Shown: positions 1 through 8,046 of the stretch, one piece after another | Numbering within the stretch: position 1 is the first letter of the stretch | How the letters are laid out: every line of letters begins with the position of its first letter | Source: UBA4923 sp964606165 | GTDB lineage: Bacteria; Bacillota; Clostridia; Saccharofermentanales; DTU023 | Reading direction: 5' to 3' | DNA: 64,000 bases | NCBI GenBank assembly: GCA_964606165.1 | Contig: CAZSFQ010000009.1 | Coordinates: 5,947 to 69,946, forward strand | Notes under the pieces: generated by a model | The model's input: the letters and a program-made list of their open reading frames with translations, nothing else | Told to the model about the DNA's origin: nothing | Database searches by the model: none | Made by a program: the position numbers and the translations under genes

Positions 1-522
1 ATCAGCGGACAGGGGAAAAAAGGCGAGGAAGAAAATGCAGGATTTATCGGCCAGCAGCTTATGCTGTGGTTGGATTCACATGAGCTGGGAGGTGTCTGGC
101 TGGGTGGATCAAGAGACGCGACAAAGGAGCGCAGCAGTTCAGACATTATTGTGCTTGCTTTTGGAAAGCCTGAAGGTTCGCCGCATCGCACAATATCTGA
201 ATTCAAACGCAAACCTATTTCAGATATAACTAATGCTCCAGAGGATGAATGTATAGAAGCAGTTCATCTGGCTCCATCGGGGATGAATCTACAACCCTGG
301 TACTTTGAAAAGACAAGCGATAAACTCCTAATCTACCGCCAGCTGCTGAAGCCGCCCATGTCACTGGTATATAAGCTCACCAGGGTAGATATAGGGATTG
401 CCCTATGTCATTACGCCGTGGCTTGTGGACATTTTGGTAAACCCTTCCACTTCCATCCAGGAGGAAATGCCGAAGCAAAGAAGGGCCACCAGTATCTTGG
501 ATATGTGGATATTACAGACTGA
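1..522 (+). CDS. nitroreductase family protein, 3' part (5' end outside window)
   Basis: The frame is open from the first base and ends at TGA 520-522, so only the C-terminal part is present. Residues around the internal motif APSGMNLQPWYFE resemble the FMN-contacting segment of the putative TM nitroreductase family, and the upstream stretch QLMLWLDSHELGGVWLGG is also typical of that family. The family usually binds FMN and reduces nitro or related compounds with NAD(P)H; the substrate here cannot be told. It is convergent with the VOC gene on the other strand. An internal ATG at 61 could be called as a start, but the family similarity continues upstream of it. Confidence 0.7.
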   Translation: MSGQGKKGEEENAGFIGQQLMLWLDSHELGGVWLGGSRDATKERSSSDIIVLAFGKPEGSPHRTISEFKRKPISDITNAPEDECIEAVHLAPSGMNLQPWYFEKTSDKLLIYRQLLKPPMSLVYKLTRVDIGIALCHYAVACGHFGKPFHFHPGGNAEAKKGHQYLGYVDITD

Positions 523-601
523 ATTAGACGGATTGCGGTGATCGTTCAAATCCATAACCGGAACTGGGTGATATCCATCATTGACGTTACTACCAGAATT
601 G

Positions 602-631
602 AAGATCTGCTCCGCCTGGGGAAGATCTTTT
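602..631 (+). terminator. possible weak hairpin terminator after the nitroreductase gene
   Basis: AAGATCT at 602-608 can pair with AGATCTT at 623-629, followed by a short T run ending at 631. The T tract is short, so this is only a weak candidate, lying between two convergent genes. Confidence 0.3.
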
Positions 632-654
632 AGCCTTTCGGTTTTCTATCATGA

Positions 655-1026
655 TCAGTGCTTCTCTTTAATCCATTCGATCAATTGGATCCTAAGACCA
701 TTTGGATCGGAGACGAAAAAGTAGTTTACTTGCGGACTTGGCGAAAAGATATGGCCAACCTTGATCCCCATTTCCTTCATTCGCTCTGCCGCCTCTTCCA
801 GAGATTGGACGGCAAAACCTAATGAAACCGCTTGTCCATAATCGAAATCTGACTTGGTTTGATCTGAGATAAGCTCGATCTCGGTTTCACCATTTCCAAG
901 AAAAACAATTTCAAAACCGGGCATGGGGGAAAAACGTCTTTTGACAGGAAGTCCGATTACTTCCTGATAGAATCGCAAGGATTCCTCCAGATTTTTTACC
1001 AAGAGTGTCACGTGTGCAAAATCCAT
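655..1026 (-). CDS. VOC (glyoxalase/bleomycin-resistance) family protein
   Basis: A 123-residue single-domain protein with the paired beta-alpha-beta-beta-beta pattern of the vicinal oxygen chelate superfamily. It starts DFAHVTLLVKNLEESLRFY and has candidate metal ligands His5, Glu51 and Glu117 (in IQLIEW). Such proteins include glyoxalase I, dioxygenases and drug-binding resistance proteins; nothing here fixes the substrate. It is the last gene of the MarR-MATE-VOC unit on the minus strand, 22 bases after the MATE stop, which fits a role in detoxification or resistance. That role is an inference from context. Confidence 0.8.
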   Translation of the reverse strand: MDFAHVTLLVKNLEESLRFYQEVIGLPVKRRFSPMPGFEIVFLGNGETEIELISDQTKSDFDYGQAVSLGFAVQSLEEAAERMKEMGIKVGHIFSPSPQVNYFFVSDPNGLRIQLIEWIKEKH

Positions 1027-1048
1027 GTTTCACCAACCTTTCGTTTGC

Positions 1049-2473
1049 CTATTCGTTCATTGCCGCGATATAAGCCACTTGCGGCGCGCTCTGATTGCTC
1101 ATGCGGAAGATTACTTTTAATTCACGCCTTATAAAAACCAATGTAACAATGAAGGAAGCGATGTCAGCGATAGGGGCGGAGTAAAGGATTCCATCCAGTC
1201 CCCATCGCCGGGTTAAAAGGAAGAGTAAAGGCAGCAAAAATAGTATTTGCCGCGATAAAGACATGAGAAGCCCCCGAAATGATTTCCCGATGGCCGTGAA
1301 AAAGTTGGCAGTTAACCCCTGCACAGGTATAAGAATCAGCATCATCATGTAGATGCGCATATAACGGGAACCAAACTCATAAAAGGCCTCATTGCCTGAA
1401 CCAAAAATACTTAGAATCTGCGAGGGAAAGACTTGAAAGCACAAAAAGACAGGAATGGCATACAAGATAACCCCCATAAGCGCCTTTTTATAGGTCTCAA
1501 TTACCCGCCCAAAGTTGCCGGCACCGTAATTAAAACCGATAACAGGCTGGCTCCCTTGTGCCACGCCGATAATGACGACCATAAAGAGCATACCGATTTT
1601 TGAAACGGCTCCGACAACGGCCAAGGGCAATTCACTTCCATAAGAGGATAGCCCCCCGTAATAAGTCATCAGATTGTTGAGGACAATTTGAACCACTGTC
1701 ATGGCAAGCTGATTGAAACAGGCGGCGGCTCCAACGGCAGCGATGGCCTTTATCAATGACGCTTTCAGGCGGAAGTAATGTTTTTTGAGAGAAACAACCT
1801 TAGCTTTTCGCAGAAAATAATACAAGGCAAGACCGCTGGAAAGCATCTGGCCTAAGGTGGTCGCCAAAGCGATTCCTTCGATCCCCATGCCCAGACCGAA
1901 GAGGAAAAGAGGATCCACGATTATATTGAATAGAGCCCCCGATAATACGGTAATCATGGCAAAGGATGGATCACCGTCAGCACGTATTAAGTGGCTGGCG
2001 CCCATGGAGAAGATAAGGAAAGGCATGCCTGCTGCGGTAATGAGTGTGTAAGGTTTCGCATAAGGCATGATGGGCGCTGTTGCCCCAAATAAAGTGAGTA
2101 GGGGCTCCAGAAAGGCTAAACTCACAAGAGCCATAAGTGTTCCGCTTATGAGGAGCAGCAGGAGGGTGTTGCCGGCAATATTCCGGGACCGCTCTCTATC
2201 GCCTTTCCCGAGGGACAGGCTCATGTTGGATGCGCCGCCGATTCCGAAGAGGAGGGCCATTGACATGCAGATGGTTGTGAATGGAAAAGCGACATTTGTC
2301 GCGGCCATGCCCAGGTCGCCAACACCCCAACCAAGGAAAATCTGATCAACCATATTGTAAATGGCGCTTACCAGCCCGCTGATGATGGCCGGTATGGAAT
2401 ACTTGATAATCAGATGGCCTATTTTTTCTGTGGCAAGTGGATTGGCACCTGCGATCGAGTTTGCCTTACTCAT
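1049..2473 (-). CDS. MATE family efflux transporter
   Basis: About 474 residues, highly hydrophobic with roughly twelve membrane spans, and with MATE-type segments near the N terminus (KYSIPAIISGLVSAIYNMVDQ) and in the middle (GVAQGSQPVIGFNYGAGN). MATE proteins export organic cations or drugs in exchange for Na+ or H+. The frame can be extended to a TTG at 2491, but the ATG at 2473 gives the usual start MSKANSIAGANP with a GGGAG upstream. It lies directly downstream of a MarR regulator and upstream of a VOC protein on the same strand, a common layout for a substrate-induced efflux operon. Confidence 0.92.
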   Translation of the reverse strand: MSKANSIAGANPLATEKIGHLIIKYSIPAIISGLVSAIYNMVDQIFLGWGVGDLGMAATNVAFPFTTICMSMALLFGIGGASNMSLSLGKGDRERSRNIAGNTLLLLLISGTLMALVSLAFLEPLLTLFGATAPIMPYAKPYTLITAAGMPFLIFSMGASHLIRADGDPSFAMITVLSGALFNIIVDPLFLFGLGMGIEGIALATTLGQMLSSGLALYYFLRKAKVVSLKKHYFRLKASLIKAIAAVGAAACFNQLAMTVVQIVLNNLMTYYGGLSSYGSELPLAVVGAVSKIGMLFMVVIIGVAQGSQPVIGFNYGAGNFGRVIETYKKALMGVILYAIPVFLCFQVFPSQILSIFGSGNEAFYEFGSRYMRIYMMMLILIPVQGLTANFFTAIGKSFRGLLMSLSRQILFLLPLLFLLTRRWGLDGILYSAPIADIASFIVTLVFIRRELKVIFRMSNQSAPQVAYIAAMNE

Positions 2474-2552
2474 AAAAACCAGAACTCCCAAACGTGCAGG
2501 CGTCTAAACAATACATTGAAGTAAAGGCAGGAAGCATGACTCTCTCTGCCCT

Positions 2553-3044
2553 TTACAGAGAAATATTCTGATATGCTTTTTCAAGCAAACGACGAAAAAC
2601 CAAAATTTCATCCTCAGTCATTTGGGATGTTAACTGCCCTTCATATTCCGCAAATACCAGATTGATCCTGTTCACGAGTTCCATCCCCTTATCTGTGACG
2701 GCAATATCCAAGGCACGCCCATCTTCTTTGCTAATATTCCGTTCTATAAATTTCTTCTTTTCCAGTCCATTCAGCAGGTTTGTTACGGAAGGTCCTTTTA
2801 TGCGCATGGTCTTTTCCAGAAATTTCCGGTTGATCTCACAAGCGGAGTCCAAGCTATGCGCCACGATTCCAAGTAAGCGGCCTTGTGCGCTTGAAATAGA
2901 ATAATGGGATAATTCTTCCTCAATACGATAGCGCAAGGTGTGAGCGATAGTTCGTATATAAAACCCTAAGAGGTGTTCATGTGTATCGGCTGACAAAGGA
3001 TTCCCTCCCTCCTCGATTGTGTAGACTTCTACATAAGCTATCAT
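2553..3044 (-). CDS. MarR family transcriptional regulator
   Basis: A winged-helix regulator of up to 163 residues. The segment EINRKFLEKTMRIKGPSV is the recognition-helix region and RNISKEDGRALDIAVTDKG is the wing, both typical of MarR. It probably represses its own operon with the MATE and VOC genes. The start is uncertain. ATG 3044 has AGGAG about 9 bases upstream. A TTG at 2996 follows a very strong GAGGAGGGAGGG and would give a 147-residue protein of the usual MarR length beginning SADTHEHLL. The region just upstream contains TTGACTAATTGACA, which may be promoter or operator sequence. Confidence 0.88.
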   Translation of the reverse strand: MIAYVEVYTIEEGGNPLSADTHEHLLGFYIRTIAHTLRYRIEEELSHYSISSAQGRLLGIVAHSLDSACEINRKFLEKTMRIKGPSVTNLLNGLEKKKFIERNISKEDGRALDIAVTDKGMELVNRINLVFAEYEGQLTSQMTEDEILVFRRLLEKAYQNISL

Positions 3045-3185
3045 TCGATTCTTCTCCTGTCAATTAGTCAATGCCCGCATGCTAGACTTTGGTTGAGTCT
3101 GCTCTTCTGGCTTGGGAATAATGGCAATCCGGGAGAATTGAATCAAGCTGGTATGAAGCGCAGGGCTGAGGGTTTGGGTGGATTT

Positions 3186-3902
3186 ATGTCAGAGGATCAT
3201 GATTTTGCTTTTGACTTACATGAGCTTGTTTCCAAAGAAGCGTCTGTTTTTGAAAAATTTATAGCGCTTTATACCAAGATGACTTATGCCTACGTCTACG
3301 GAGTCCTGGGGAATAAGGAGGATGCGGAAGATCTGGTTCAGGAGGTTTTCCTGAAACTCTATACCCTGGATGAAAGGCAATTCCCAAGATCCGGTGAAAG
3401 ATCCTGGTATTACAAGTTTTGCACCAACCTGGCCAAGGACTATCGAAGAAGGATCAAGTTTACAGAGGATCTGGAAGAACACATTCCCTTCCTTGCTGCA
3501 GAGGATGATCAAATTCAGGAAATTGAGGCAATGAGCGCTTATTACAGCGCCGTATCCTCTTTATCTGACTTGGACAGAACCATTGTCGGCCTGAAAGTTC
3601 TTGCAGGCTTGAAGCACCGTGAAATTGCAGACATTGTCGGCAGGCCGGCGGGAACGGTCCGGTGGCGTTACATGCGGGCAGTCCACACCCTTCGGGCCAT
3701 ACTCGGCACCATGGCAGTCGGAGTAATCTCCCTGATCATCCTGCTTGCAAGACCGCCACGGGCCACGGCACCGGCCGAGCCCTTGCCTGCCGGCAGCTTT
3801 TTCCAGATCCTCCTGTTGAGCCTTATTCTGCTGTCCATTGGTATCTCTTTATGGCTTGTACTTTGGTCAAGAAGGAGAAAGTGTCTTAAGAAGGGGCAGT
3901 AA
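3186..3902 (+). CDS. ECF-type sigma-70 factor with C-terminal membrane segments
   Basis: Region 2 is clear (GNKEDAEDLVQEVFLKLY) and region 4 has the helix-turn-helix LKHREIADIVGRPAGTVRWR, so this is a sigma factor of the extracytoplasmic type. After region 4 the chain continues for about 65 residues with two hydrophobic helices (GTMAVGVISLIILLA and FFQILLLSLILLSIGISLW) separated by a proline-rich loop, and ends in a basic tail. Most ECF factors stop after region 4, so membrane tethering is unusual. Upstream starts at TTG 3093 and ATG 3153 are possible; ATG 3186 has GGGTGG in front and removes a non-conserved extension. A small membrane protein gene follows. Confidence 0.82.
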   Translation: MSEDHDFAFDLHELVSKEASVFEKFIALYTKMTYAYVYGVLGNKEDAEDLVQEVFLKLYTLDERQFPRSGERSWYYKFCTNLAKDYRRRIKFTEDLEEHIPFLAAEDDQIQEIEAMSAYYSAVSSLSDLDRTIVGLKVLAGLKHREIADIVGRPAGTVRWRYMRAVHTLRAILGTMAVGVISLIILLARPPRATAPAEPLPAGSFFQILLLSLILLSIGISLWLVLWSRRRKCLKKGQ

Positions 3903-4020
3903 CCAACAAAAGGACTCCTCCATTACGTCTCATAGATAGAAGAAGGGATTTGTTCCGGGAGGATGAGCGCTTAAGAGCTATCGCCGGGGATTCGATCTGT
4001 CATTGGGGAGCTTGTCAGCC

Positions 4021-4491
4021 ATGGGTATGCAGCAGTCAAAATCAAAGGGTTACCGTGCTTTTGTCCTTGTACTGATAAGCGCGGTTTTGCTGGCAGCGCT
4101 TGTTGTTTTGGCTATGCTTACGAGAGTACATCCAATCCAATGGGGTTTTGCCGAGGATCAAGGGGTCCTGATTGACTGCCAATACATAGACTATATGGGT
4201 CACCAGCATTCAGGATTAATCTCCGATAGAGCTGCAATCCGGGAACTGAGTGAAATCTTGAAAGGGATTCAGGAAGAAAACCCCAAACGAATCATACGGG
4301 TTGAGGAAAAATGTGGACCCGTCCCCTTTATGTTTCTTGTGAAGCGAGGGAGTAAAACGCTTCACTATTCGCTTAAGGGCGAGTATCTGGCTGTAGGGGA
4401 AAGAGGCTTTTTAAAGACCTATACTATTTACCAATTAAGTTCGAAGAGCTCGGAAAGGCTCCTGAATTTCTTGTGGTCTACCTGTGAATGA
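4021..4491 (+). CDS. hypothetical protein with one N-terminal membrane segment
   Basis: About 156 residues that I do not recognise. A basic N terminus is followed by one hydrophobic helix (residues about 12-33, AFVLVLISAVLLAALVV), and the remaining 120 residues are soluble and presumably outside the membrane, with two cysteines near the centre. The ATG at 4021 has GGGGAG about 10 bases upstream; a TTG at 4003 is less likely. It follows the membrane-tailed sigma factor by 118 bases on the same strand, so it could be a partner of it, such as a sensor or an anti-sigma-like protein. No sequence motif supports that. Confidence 0.6.
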   Translation: MGMQQSKSKGYRAFVLVLISAVLLAALVVLAMLTRVHPIQWGFAEDQGVLIDCQYIDYMGHQHSGLISDRAAIRELSEILKGIQEENPKRIIRVEEKCGPVPFMFLVKRGSKTLHYSLKGEYLAVGERGFLKTYTIYQLSSKSSERLLNFLWSTCE

Positions 4492-4533
4492 ATCGCGGTC
4501 TCCCGTCATCTTGGCGGTTGATCTTAATCGTTT

Positions 4534-6909
4534 TTAGAATTCTTCCTGCTCCGTACGGGCAATAATCTCGTTTTGCAGATCCAGGTCAAGATTGCGGAAA
4601 TAGTCGCTGTAGCCTGCCACGCGCACAATGAGATCCCGGTAGTCTTCAGGATTTTTCTGCGCCTCCGATAAGGTCTTTTTGTCGACCACATTGAATTGGA
4701 TATGATGGCCGTCCCTGTCAAAATAGGTCCTGATCAGGTTAGCCATCATGCGCAGTCCATTTTCACCTCTTACCAGCGAAGGCGTAAATTTCTGATTGAG
4801 GAGAGTCCCGCCGGTCCGCAGATGATCCATTCTGGCCGCGGAGTTCACGACAGCGGCAGGACCGTTATGGTCGGCACCCTGAACAGGGGAGATCCCTTCC
4901 GATAAAGGCTTATGGGCATAGCGTCCGTCCGGAGTCGCGCCGGTCACACTGCCAAAATAGACATGACTGGTTGTAGGGAGCATATTGATTCTGTACTCAC
5001 CGCCCTTACCGGTCGGCCTGCCATTTACCAGATCAGCATAGGTATCGAATATTTGGCGCATGATACTGTCGGCATAATCGTCGTCGTTGCCGTATTTAGG
5101 CGTTTTCAGCAAGAGCGTGGAGCGTAATGCCTCATGCCCTTCAAAATTATCTTCCAGCGCTTTCATCAGCTCGGCCATGGTGAAATTCCTGTTTTCAAAT
5201 ACATGATATTTTAAAGCTGTTATTGAATCGGTCACTGTACCGATACCGACCCCTTGAATGTAGTTGGTGTTGTACCTTGCACCGCCCGCGTTGTAATCCT
5301 TGGCTTTGCCAATGCAATCCGAGGTGATTGTCGAGAGGAAAGGAACAGGCATTTCTTGCGCAAAGATCGAATCAATGACATTGGAGCCGGCGATTTTGAT
5401 GTCTAGGAAATGTTCAATCTGTCTGGCAAAAGCGGTCATCAATTGTTCAAAACTCTTGTAGCTTTCCGCTTTTCCTGTATGAAGGCCCAGCTGTTTGCCT
5501 GTATGGGGATCAAAGCCGTCGTTTAAGGTCAGCATCAAAATCTTGGTCAGATTGAAATAACCCGTCAGGATGTAGGCTTCGCGGCCAAAGCATCCGGTCT
5601 CCACACAGCCGCTGGCCCCGCCGTATCGGGCATCAGCCAGGGACTTGCCGGCATTGAGAAGCTCCTGAACAATTGCTTCCGTATTATAGAAAGCGGGCTG
5701 TCCCCAACCCTGGCGGGAGATTTCACAGGCCCGGTGCAGGAAGCGATCGGGAGTCTTCCTGCTGATCTGCACGTTGGAACTGGGCTGTAAAAGACGCAAC
5801 TCCTCCATGGTGTCAAGAATCAGATAGCTGACCTCATTGACGCCGTCCTGGCCGTCCGGGGTAATGCCGCCGGTATTGATGTTGGCGAAATCGGTGTAGG
5901 TGCTGCTTTCTTTCAAGGTAATGCCCACCTTGGGCGGCGCAGGCTGATTATTGAATTTGATCCATAAGGCCTGTAAAAGCTCTTTGGCCTTGGTATCATC
6001 CAGGATGCCCTCTTCCACATCCTTGCGATAGAAGGGAATCAGATGCTGATCCAGGCGGCCGGGACTAAAGGCATCCCAGGGATTGACCTCCAGGGTAACA
6101 CCCAGATGAACAAACCAATACATCTGGATGGCCTGCCAGAAGGTTTTTGGTTTTTCTGCAGGCACAACTTGACAGTTTTCCGAGATTTGCAACAATTCTT
6201 TTTTGCGCCCGGGATTGTTTTCCTTTGCGGCAAGTTCAGCTGCATAGCCGCTGTAGCGTCTGCCGAGTGCAATGATTGCTTCCGCGGCAATGCGCATGCC
6301 TTTTAACTGTTCTGCTTTATGCGGTGCCTCCTGATCATTCAAATAATCCAGATCTTGTAATTCTTTGTCAATCTGAGCAATCCTGTCATTGAAGCCTCTG
6401 GCATAAATGTCGTCGGATCCAACGGTGTGGCCCGGCCCTCTTTGTTCCATGAATTCGGTGAAAATACCGGCCTGATAGGCATCTTTCCATGCATCTGTCA
6501 TTCTGCCGAGAATTTTGGTACGGGTTGAACGGGCATCCCAATAAGGAATGATGGTCTTTTCCTGAATGGCAAAGTATTCATCTTCTACCTTAAAGGAAAT
6601 GAGTTCGCGCTGATCCATGACCTCCATATCCTCCAGGCTGTGGCAGCACAGCTCGGGGAAAGTTGGGGCCGCTTGAGGGTATTCCCCCTTCTCACCGACG
6701 ATCAATTCGCCTTCGCCGATATAGAGCGCCTTTTTTTCCATCAGTTCTTTGAAAAAGAGGGCACGCAATACAGGTGCGGATACCTGCCCCTGGTATTTCT
6801 TGTAAACTTCAGTTTCTATTAGGGCCCTCTCCATTGAGATCACGGGCTGAGTCGAAACAGACACTTCGCGCAGTTTTTGAATTCTCTCATTCATGCCCCG
6901 TTTTTCCAT
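4534..6909 (-). CDS. hypD: trans-4-hydroxy-L-proline dehydratase (glycyl radical enzyme)
   Basis: A 791-residue glycyl radical enzyme. With the ATG at 6909 as start, the thiyl-radical cysteine and base are Cys435 and Glu437 in SGCVETGCFG, and the radical glycine is Gly766 in RVAGYSD near the C terminus. The whole length matches my memory of the Clostridioides difficile hydroxyproline dehydratase, including GITLKESSTYTDFANINTGG, which separates it from pyruvate formate-lyase and choline lyase. It removes water from trans-4-hydroxyproline to give pyrroline-5-carboxylate in the cytoplasm. A TTG at 6957 overlaps the upstream stop, but a strong AAGGAGGGAGG precedes ATG 6909. This is not the hydrogenase-maturation HypD. 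Confidence 0.93.
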   Translation of the reverse strand: MEKRGMNERIQKLREVSVSTQPVISMERALIETEVYKKYQGQVSAPVLRALFFKELMEKKALYIGEGELIVGEKGEYPQAAPTFPELCCHSLEDMEVMDQRELISFKVEDEYFAIQEKTIIPYWDARSTRTKILGRMTDAWKDAYQAGIFTEFMEQRGPGHTVGSDDIYARGFNDRIAQIDKELQDLDYLNDQEAPHKAEQLKGMRIAAEAIIALGRRYSGYAAELAAKENNPGRKKELLQISENCQVVPAEKPKTFWQAIQMYWFVHLGVTLEVNPWDAFSPGRLDQHLIPFYRKDVEEGILDDTKAKELLQALWIKFNNQPAPPKVGITLKESSTYTDFANINTGGITPDGQDGVNEVSYLILDTMEELRLLQPSSNVQISRKTPDRFLHRACEISRQGWGQPAFYNTEAIVQELLNAGKSLADARYGGASGCVETGCFGREAYILTGYFNLTKILMLTLNDGFDPHTGKQLGLHTGKAESYKSFEQLMTAFARQIEHFLDIKIAGSNVIDSIFAQEMPVPFLSTITSDCIGKAKDYNAGGARYNTNYIQGVGIGTVTDSITALKYHVFENRNFTMAELMKALEDNFEGHEALRSTLLLKTPKYGNDDDYADSIMRQIFDTYADLVNGRPTGKGGEYRINMLPTTSHVYFGSVTGATPDGRYAHKPLSEGISPVQGADHNGPAAVVNSAARMDHLRTGGTLLNQKFTPSLVRGENGLRMMANLIRTYFDRDGHHIQFNVVDKKTLSEAQKNPEDYRDLIVRVAGYSDYFRNLDLDLQNEIIARTEQEEF

Positions 6910-6953
6910 GCTTACCGGCCCTCCCTCCTTTTGTTTCTGAATCAGCTGAACTT

Positions 6954-7892
6954 TCAATCCTTTAATGCCAGGATAGCACCACCAATGCTTGTCTGATTCA
7001 AGCCTCTGTCCAAAAAGATCCTTAAGGCCTGGTTCATGAATTCACAGGAAGGGACCTTGAACAATGCTTTTTGACCCTCTATACCCATGCGATCGTATTT
7101 GCTGCTGCCCAACAGATGATAAGGCAAAAGAGCGATCGTTTCCGGATCTGTGTTCTTTGTTATCCAGTCAGCCATGGCCCCCAGTTCTTCCTCTTTGCCG
7201 TTGAAACCCGGTATGACAGGGATACGGATGTGAAGGGCCGTATCCTGCTTTGGCAGCCAGATCAGATTGTCAAGAATTTGTTCATTGTCAATTTTGGTGA
7301 ACTCTTTATGTTTTGCCGGGTCAAGATGCTTGAGATCGTAAAGAAAGGAATCAGCATACTTTAATGCTGTTTCCAGATTGCTACGGGGTACTGCCCCGCT
7401 GGTATCGATCGATAAATCGATCTTTTCCCTTTTAATCTCTTTCATCAGCACTTCCAGCTCCTCAAGGTCTTGAGCCATAGGCTCTCCGCCGGATAAGGTC
7501 ACCCCACCCTGGGACCGGTCAAAATACGGTCTGTCCCGTAAAAGGATCTCCATAATGTCTTTGACAGAATATTGCTTCGCGCTCATCAAGAGGGAGTCTG
7601 CGGGGCAGACATCAGCACATTTACCGCAAGCAGTACAGTTGTCGTAATTGATTTTTGGACCTGTTTCAGGGTCGTAGTCCAGAGCATTGTCCTCGCAAAC
7701 ATACTCACAGTTGCCGCATTGGATACAGCGATCACGGAAATAAAAGAGGACAGGCTTATCGGGCTGTCCTTCAGGATTATGACACCAGGGGCAAGACAGG
7801 GGGCAGCCGGCAAAAAAGAGCGTGGTTCGAATTCCCGGTCCGTTTTCCATGCTAAGACGCTGTATGTCAAACAGGTAATACATATTTGACAT
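6954..7892 (-). CDS. glycyl radical enzyme activase (radical SAM)
   Basis: This activating enzyme installs the glycyl radical on the dehydratase encoded just downstream. A radical SAM motif CPLSCPWC (CxxxCxxC, the first Cys about residue 30) is followed by two 4Fe-4S ferredoxin motifs (CIQCGNCEYVC and CTACGKCADVCP). The two extra clusters are standard for activases of the dehydratase/decarboxylase branch and are absent from the pyruvate formate-lyase activase. The GGEP motif is also present (TLSGGEPMAQD). The start is uncertain: TTG 7904, ATG 7892 and ATG 7883 are all possible and none has a good ribosome binding site. It overlaps the TTG extension of the dehydratase frame and forms one operon with it. 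Confidence 0.9.
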   Translation of the reverse strand: MSNMYYLFDIQRLSMENGPGIRTTLFFAGCPLSCPWCHNPEGQPDKPVLFYFRDRCIQCGNCEYVCEDNALDYDPETGPKINYDNCTACGKCADVCPADSLLMSAKQYSVKDIMEILLRDRPYFDRSQGGVTLSGGEPMAQDLEELEVLMKEIKREKIDLSIDTSGAVPRSNLETALKYADSFLYDLKHLDPAKHKEFTKIDNEQILDNLIWLPKQDTALHIRIPVIPGFNGKEEELGAMADWITKNTDPETIALLPYHLLGSSKYDRMGIEGQKALFKVPSCEFMNQALRIFLDRGLNQTSIGGAILALKD

Positions 7893-7917
7893 TCTACAAT
7901 ACAAAAAAGGGTGCGGG

Positions 7918-7947
7918 CTTATAGCCGGATATCTTTTAAGGGGCCAA
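7918..7947 (-). promoter_or_regulatory. candidate sigma-A promoter for the hydroxyproline dehydratase operon
   Basis: Read on the minus strand: -35 TTGGCC (7942-7947), an 18-base spacer and -10 TATAAG (7918-7923). Transcription would begin near 7911, about 20 bases before the first possible start codons of the activase. Confidence 0.42.
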
Positions 7948-8011
7948 GCCCTCAGTCGAAAGAAGGCAAACCGGTCTTCCTGACCATGATTCAGTGCGTC
8001 AGAAATGGCCG

Positions 8012-8037
8012 GGATTCCCGGTCTGAACCGGGAATCC
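8012..8037 (-). terminator. perfect 11-bp hairpin after the surface-protein gene
   Basis: GGATTCCCGGT (8012-8022) and ACCGGGAATCC (8027-8037) pair perfectly around a CTGA loop, 10 bases beyond the stop of the minus-strand surface protein. The following minus-strand sequence has only a weak T stretch (CATTTCT), so it may be a poor intrinsic terminator or an mRNA 3' stabilising hairpin. Confidence 0.5.
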
Positions 8038-8046
8038 TCTGATGAA

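Noticed and set aside
4021..4491. Calling the small membrane protein an anti-sigma factor
   Set aside because: No zinc-binding or anti-sigma motif is visible; only its position next to a sigma factor suggests it.
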